34,611 nt of DNA from Acidobacteriaceae bacterium. GTDB lineage: Bacteria > Acidobacteriota > Terriglobia > Terriglobales > Acidobacteriaceae. The position numbers were made by a program, and so were the translations under genes. Shown one piece after another: positions 33,429 through 34,611 of this stretch. Position 1 is the stretch's first letter, and each line of letters starts with the position of its first letter. The notes under the pieces are model-generated. The model was not told the origin of the DNA and did no database searches. It saw nothing but the letters and a program-made list of their open reading frames with translations. Location: positions 79,268-113,878 of the forward strand of contig PMYL01000053.1 in NCBI GenBank assembly GCA_003170825.1, read 5' to 3'.

Positions 33429-34418
33429 ATGAAAGCGATGAAAACGACTGCGTTGGCCCTGCTGGCGCTGGGAGTTGCGTTCACGTCGGGGTGCGGCGAG
33501 AGGCACTCGAAAAAAGAGATTTTCTACCTGATTTCGGCGGATTCGGCGTTGCCCTACTGGCAGACCGCCGCGGCCGGATTCAACAAGGCGGCGGCGCAAT
33601 ACAAGGTGACGGCCAGGGTGGTGGGGCCTGACGGCCACGATCCGCAGGCCGAGGCTGCCGAGTTGCAGAAAGCGATTGCGGCCAACCCGGCGGGCATTTT
33701 GATCTCAGTGGCCGACGTTTCCGTGCTGCAGCCGGAGATCAATGCGGCGGTCGACGCTGGGATTCCCGTGATTACCATGGACTCCGATGCGGCGGGCAGC
33801 CACCGGCTGTACTTCGTCGGGACCAATAACCTGGAGGCGGGACGGCTGGGCGGCCGGCGGGTGGTTGAAAAGCTGGGCGGCAAGGGGAACGTGGTGTTCT
33901 TCACGATTTCAGGCCAGCCGAACACGGAAGAGCGGCTGAAGGGCTTCAAGGATGTGTTTGCGAGCCGGCCGGAGATCAAGATTGTGGATGTGGTGGACAT
34001 CAAGGGCGATGTGCGGACCGCGTTCGACAAGACCCAGGATTACCTGGCCCGGACGGGCGCGGAGAAGATCGACGCCTTTGTCTGCCTGGAGTCGGCGTCG
34101 GGCAAGGTGGTGGCCGATGCGATCAAGCGGACCGCCGGCGGCCGGGAGCTGGTGGCATTCGACGTGAATCAGGATACGCTGGACGGCATCAAGGCCGGGA
34201 CTATCGACGCGACGATCGCGCAAAAGCCCTTCACGATGGGCTACATCGGGTTGAAGGGGCTGGACGAGGTGTACCACGCGCCGCCCAAGCAACTGAACAA
34301 GGACTACGCGACTGACTCCTTCTCGCCGTACCCGGTATTTGTGGATACCGGCACCTCGCTGGTGGACAAGAGCAACGTGGACCTGTACATTGCCGGGGCG
34401 GCAGAGGGAACGAAGTAG
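33429..34418 (+). CDS. Periplasmic sugar-type ABC substrate-binding lipoprotein
   Basis: A 329-residue protein. A lipoprotein signal ends at FTSGC (Cys near 23). A Peripla_BP_4/RbsB-like fold follows, with two lobes: FYLISADSALPYWQTAAAGF, QKAIAANPAGILISVAD and GIPVITMDSDA in the first; KGNVVFFTISG, KIVDVVDIKGD and LVAFDVNQDTLDGIKAGTI in the second. It captures a sugar or related small molecule for an ABC importer; ligand not determinable here. GGGAGG at 33418-33423 sets ATG 33429; the longer frame from 33054 is not real. A GGAGG near the window end suggests the next gene, perhaps the ATPase, starts just outside. Confidence 0.88.
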   Translation: MKAMKTTALALLALGVAFTSGCGERHSKKEIFYLISADSALPYWQTAAAGFNKAAAQYKVTARVVGPDGHDPQAEAAELQKAIAANPAGILISVADVSVLQPEINAAVDAGIPVITMDSDAAGSHRLYFVGTNNLEAGRLGGRRVVEKLGGKGNVVFFTISGQPNTEERLKGFKDVFASRPEIKIVDVVDIKGDVRTAFDKTQDYLARTGAEKIDAFVCLESASGKVVADAIKRTAGGRELVAFDVNQDTLDGIKAGTIDATIAQKPFTMGYIGLKGLDEVYHAPPKQLNKDYATDSFSPYPVFVDTGTSLVDKSNVDLYIAGAAEGTK

Positions 34419-34472
34419 GACGGTTGCCGGCAGGCGCGTTGCATTACGGGCTCAAGGGAACGGCGGCTTTCA

Positions 34473-34500
34473 CCCCACGGTCGAAGATCTGTCCGTGGGG
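34473..34500. repeat. REP-like hairpin, copy 2
   Basis: CCCCACGG at 34473-34480 pairs with CCGTGGGG at 34493-34500 across a CGAAGATCTG-type loop. The loop resembles that of the 33193-33220 copy (CGAAGACCTG). Stem bases differ in both arms in a way that keeps pairing. Confidence 0.65.
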
Positions 34501-34601
34501 CCCCCGGCTATCTTCTGAGGAAGAAAGCCGCTAGGCTCTGATTGCCGGTTCCGCGCGCTGCCGATTCCGGCATCCAATTACACCTAGATGTGAAGTTTCA
34601 G

Positions 34602-34607
34602 GAGGTT
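34602..34607 (+). promoter_or_regulatory. Ribosome-binding site of a gene beyond the window
   Basis: AGGAGG (about 34600-34606) lies within the last dozen bases with no start codon before the edge. It probably serves the next gene of the binding-protein operon. Confidence 0.45.
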
Positions 34608-34611
34608 GTCC

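Overview
The window looks like chromosome from an Acidobacteriota bacterium, probably of the Terriglobia/Acidobacteriaceae type. The evidence is the high G+C, a von Willebrand A lipoprotein-like gene of the type characteristic of this phylum (23.9-25.1 kb), a large lipoprotein with an IPT domain and beta-propeller, many GTG/TTG starts, and short dispersed hairpin repeats in the intergenic gaps. No rRNA, tRNA, CRISPR array, transposase or integrase was seen.

Layout. 0-2.6 kb: the first codons of a leftward oxidoreductase cut by the window edge, a membrane-anchored SpoIIE-type (PP2C) phosphatase preceded by a 27-codon possibly leaderless ORF, and a divergent sigma-factor-like protein. 2.8-5.5 kb: a TolC-type outer membrane protein and an HlyD/EmrA-type adaptor with no inner-membrane pump. 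5.5-7.6 kb: a DtxR/MntR regulator and an Nramp Mn transporter, with a palindrome between them that is a candidate metal operator. 7.7-9.9 kb: a MITE-like palindromic element, the NAD(P)HX repair enzyme Nnr and TsaE. 9.9-15.1 kb: an apparent insertion carrying an ice-binding-like lipoprotein with four Ig-like repeats and an OmpA-type porin with Ig domains. It is flanked on the right by a second, diverged copy of the 3' end of tsaE. 15.2-18.7 kb: a 1175-residue beta-propeller/IPT lipoprotein.

18.7-23.8 kb is leftward: fabI; a chain of five overlapping genes (DUF4160, DUF2442, Amidase_3, GerMN, murI); and a DUF1015 protein. 23.9-30.6 kb is rightward: the VWA protein, a Cys/Met-metabolism PLP enzyme, tsaB-rimI, a DUF465 protein, and a psd-pssA-semialdehyde-dehydrogenase-like run for phosphatidylethanolamine synthesis. 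30.6-31.4 kb holds an AbrB/PIN toxin-antitoxin pair with a clear promoter just after an intrinsic terminator. 31.5-33.1 kb is leftward (dGTPase-like then Smr). The window ends with a sugar-type substrate-binding lipoprotein and a ribosome-binding site for a gene beyond the edge.

Functionally this is mostly housekeeping: t6A tRNA modification (tsaE, tsaB), cell wall (murI, amidase), phospholipids and fatty acids (fabI, psd, pssA), metal homeostasis and metabolite repair. Surface and accessory modules are inserted among these. The most informative structural signal is the tsaE-flanked segment. Its right-hand tsaE fragment differs from the intact gene largely at synonymous positions, which suggests it came from a once-functional xenolog and not from decay of a local duplicate.
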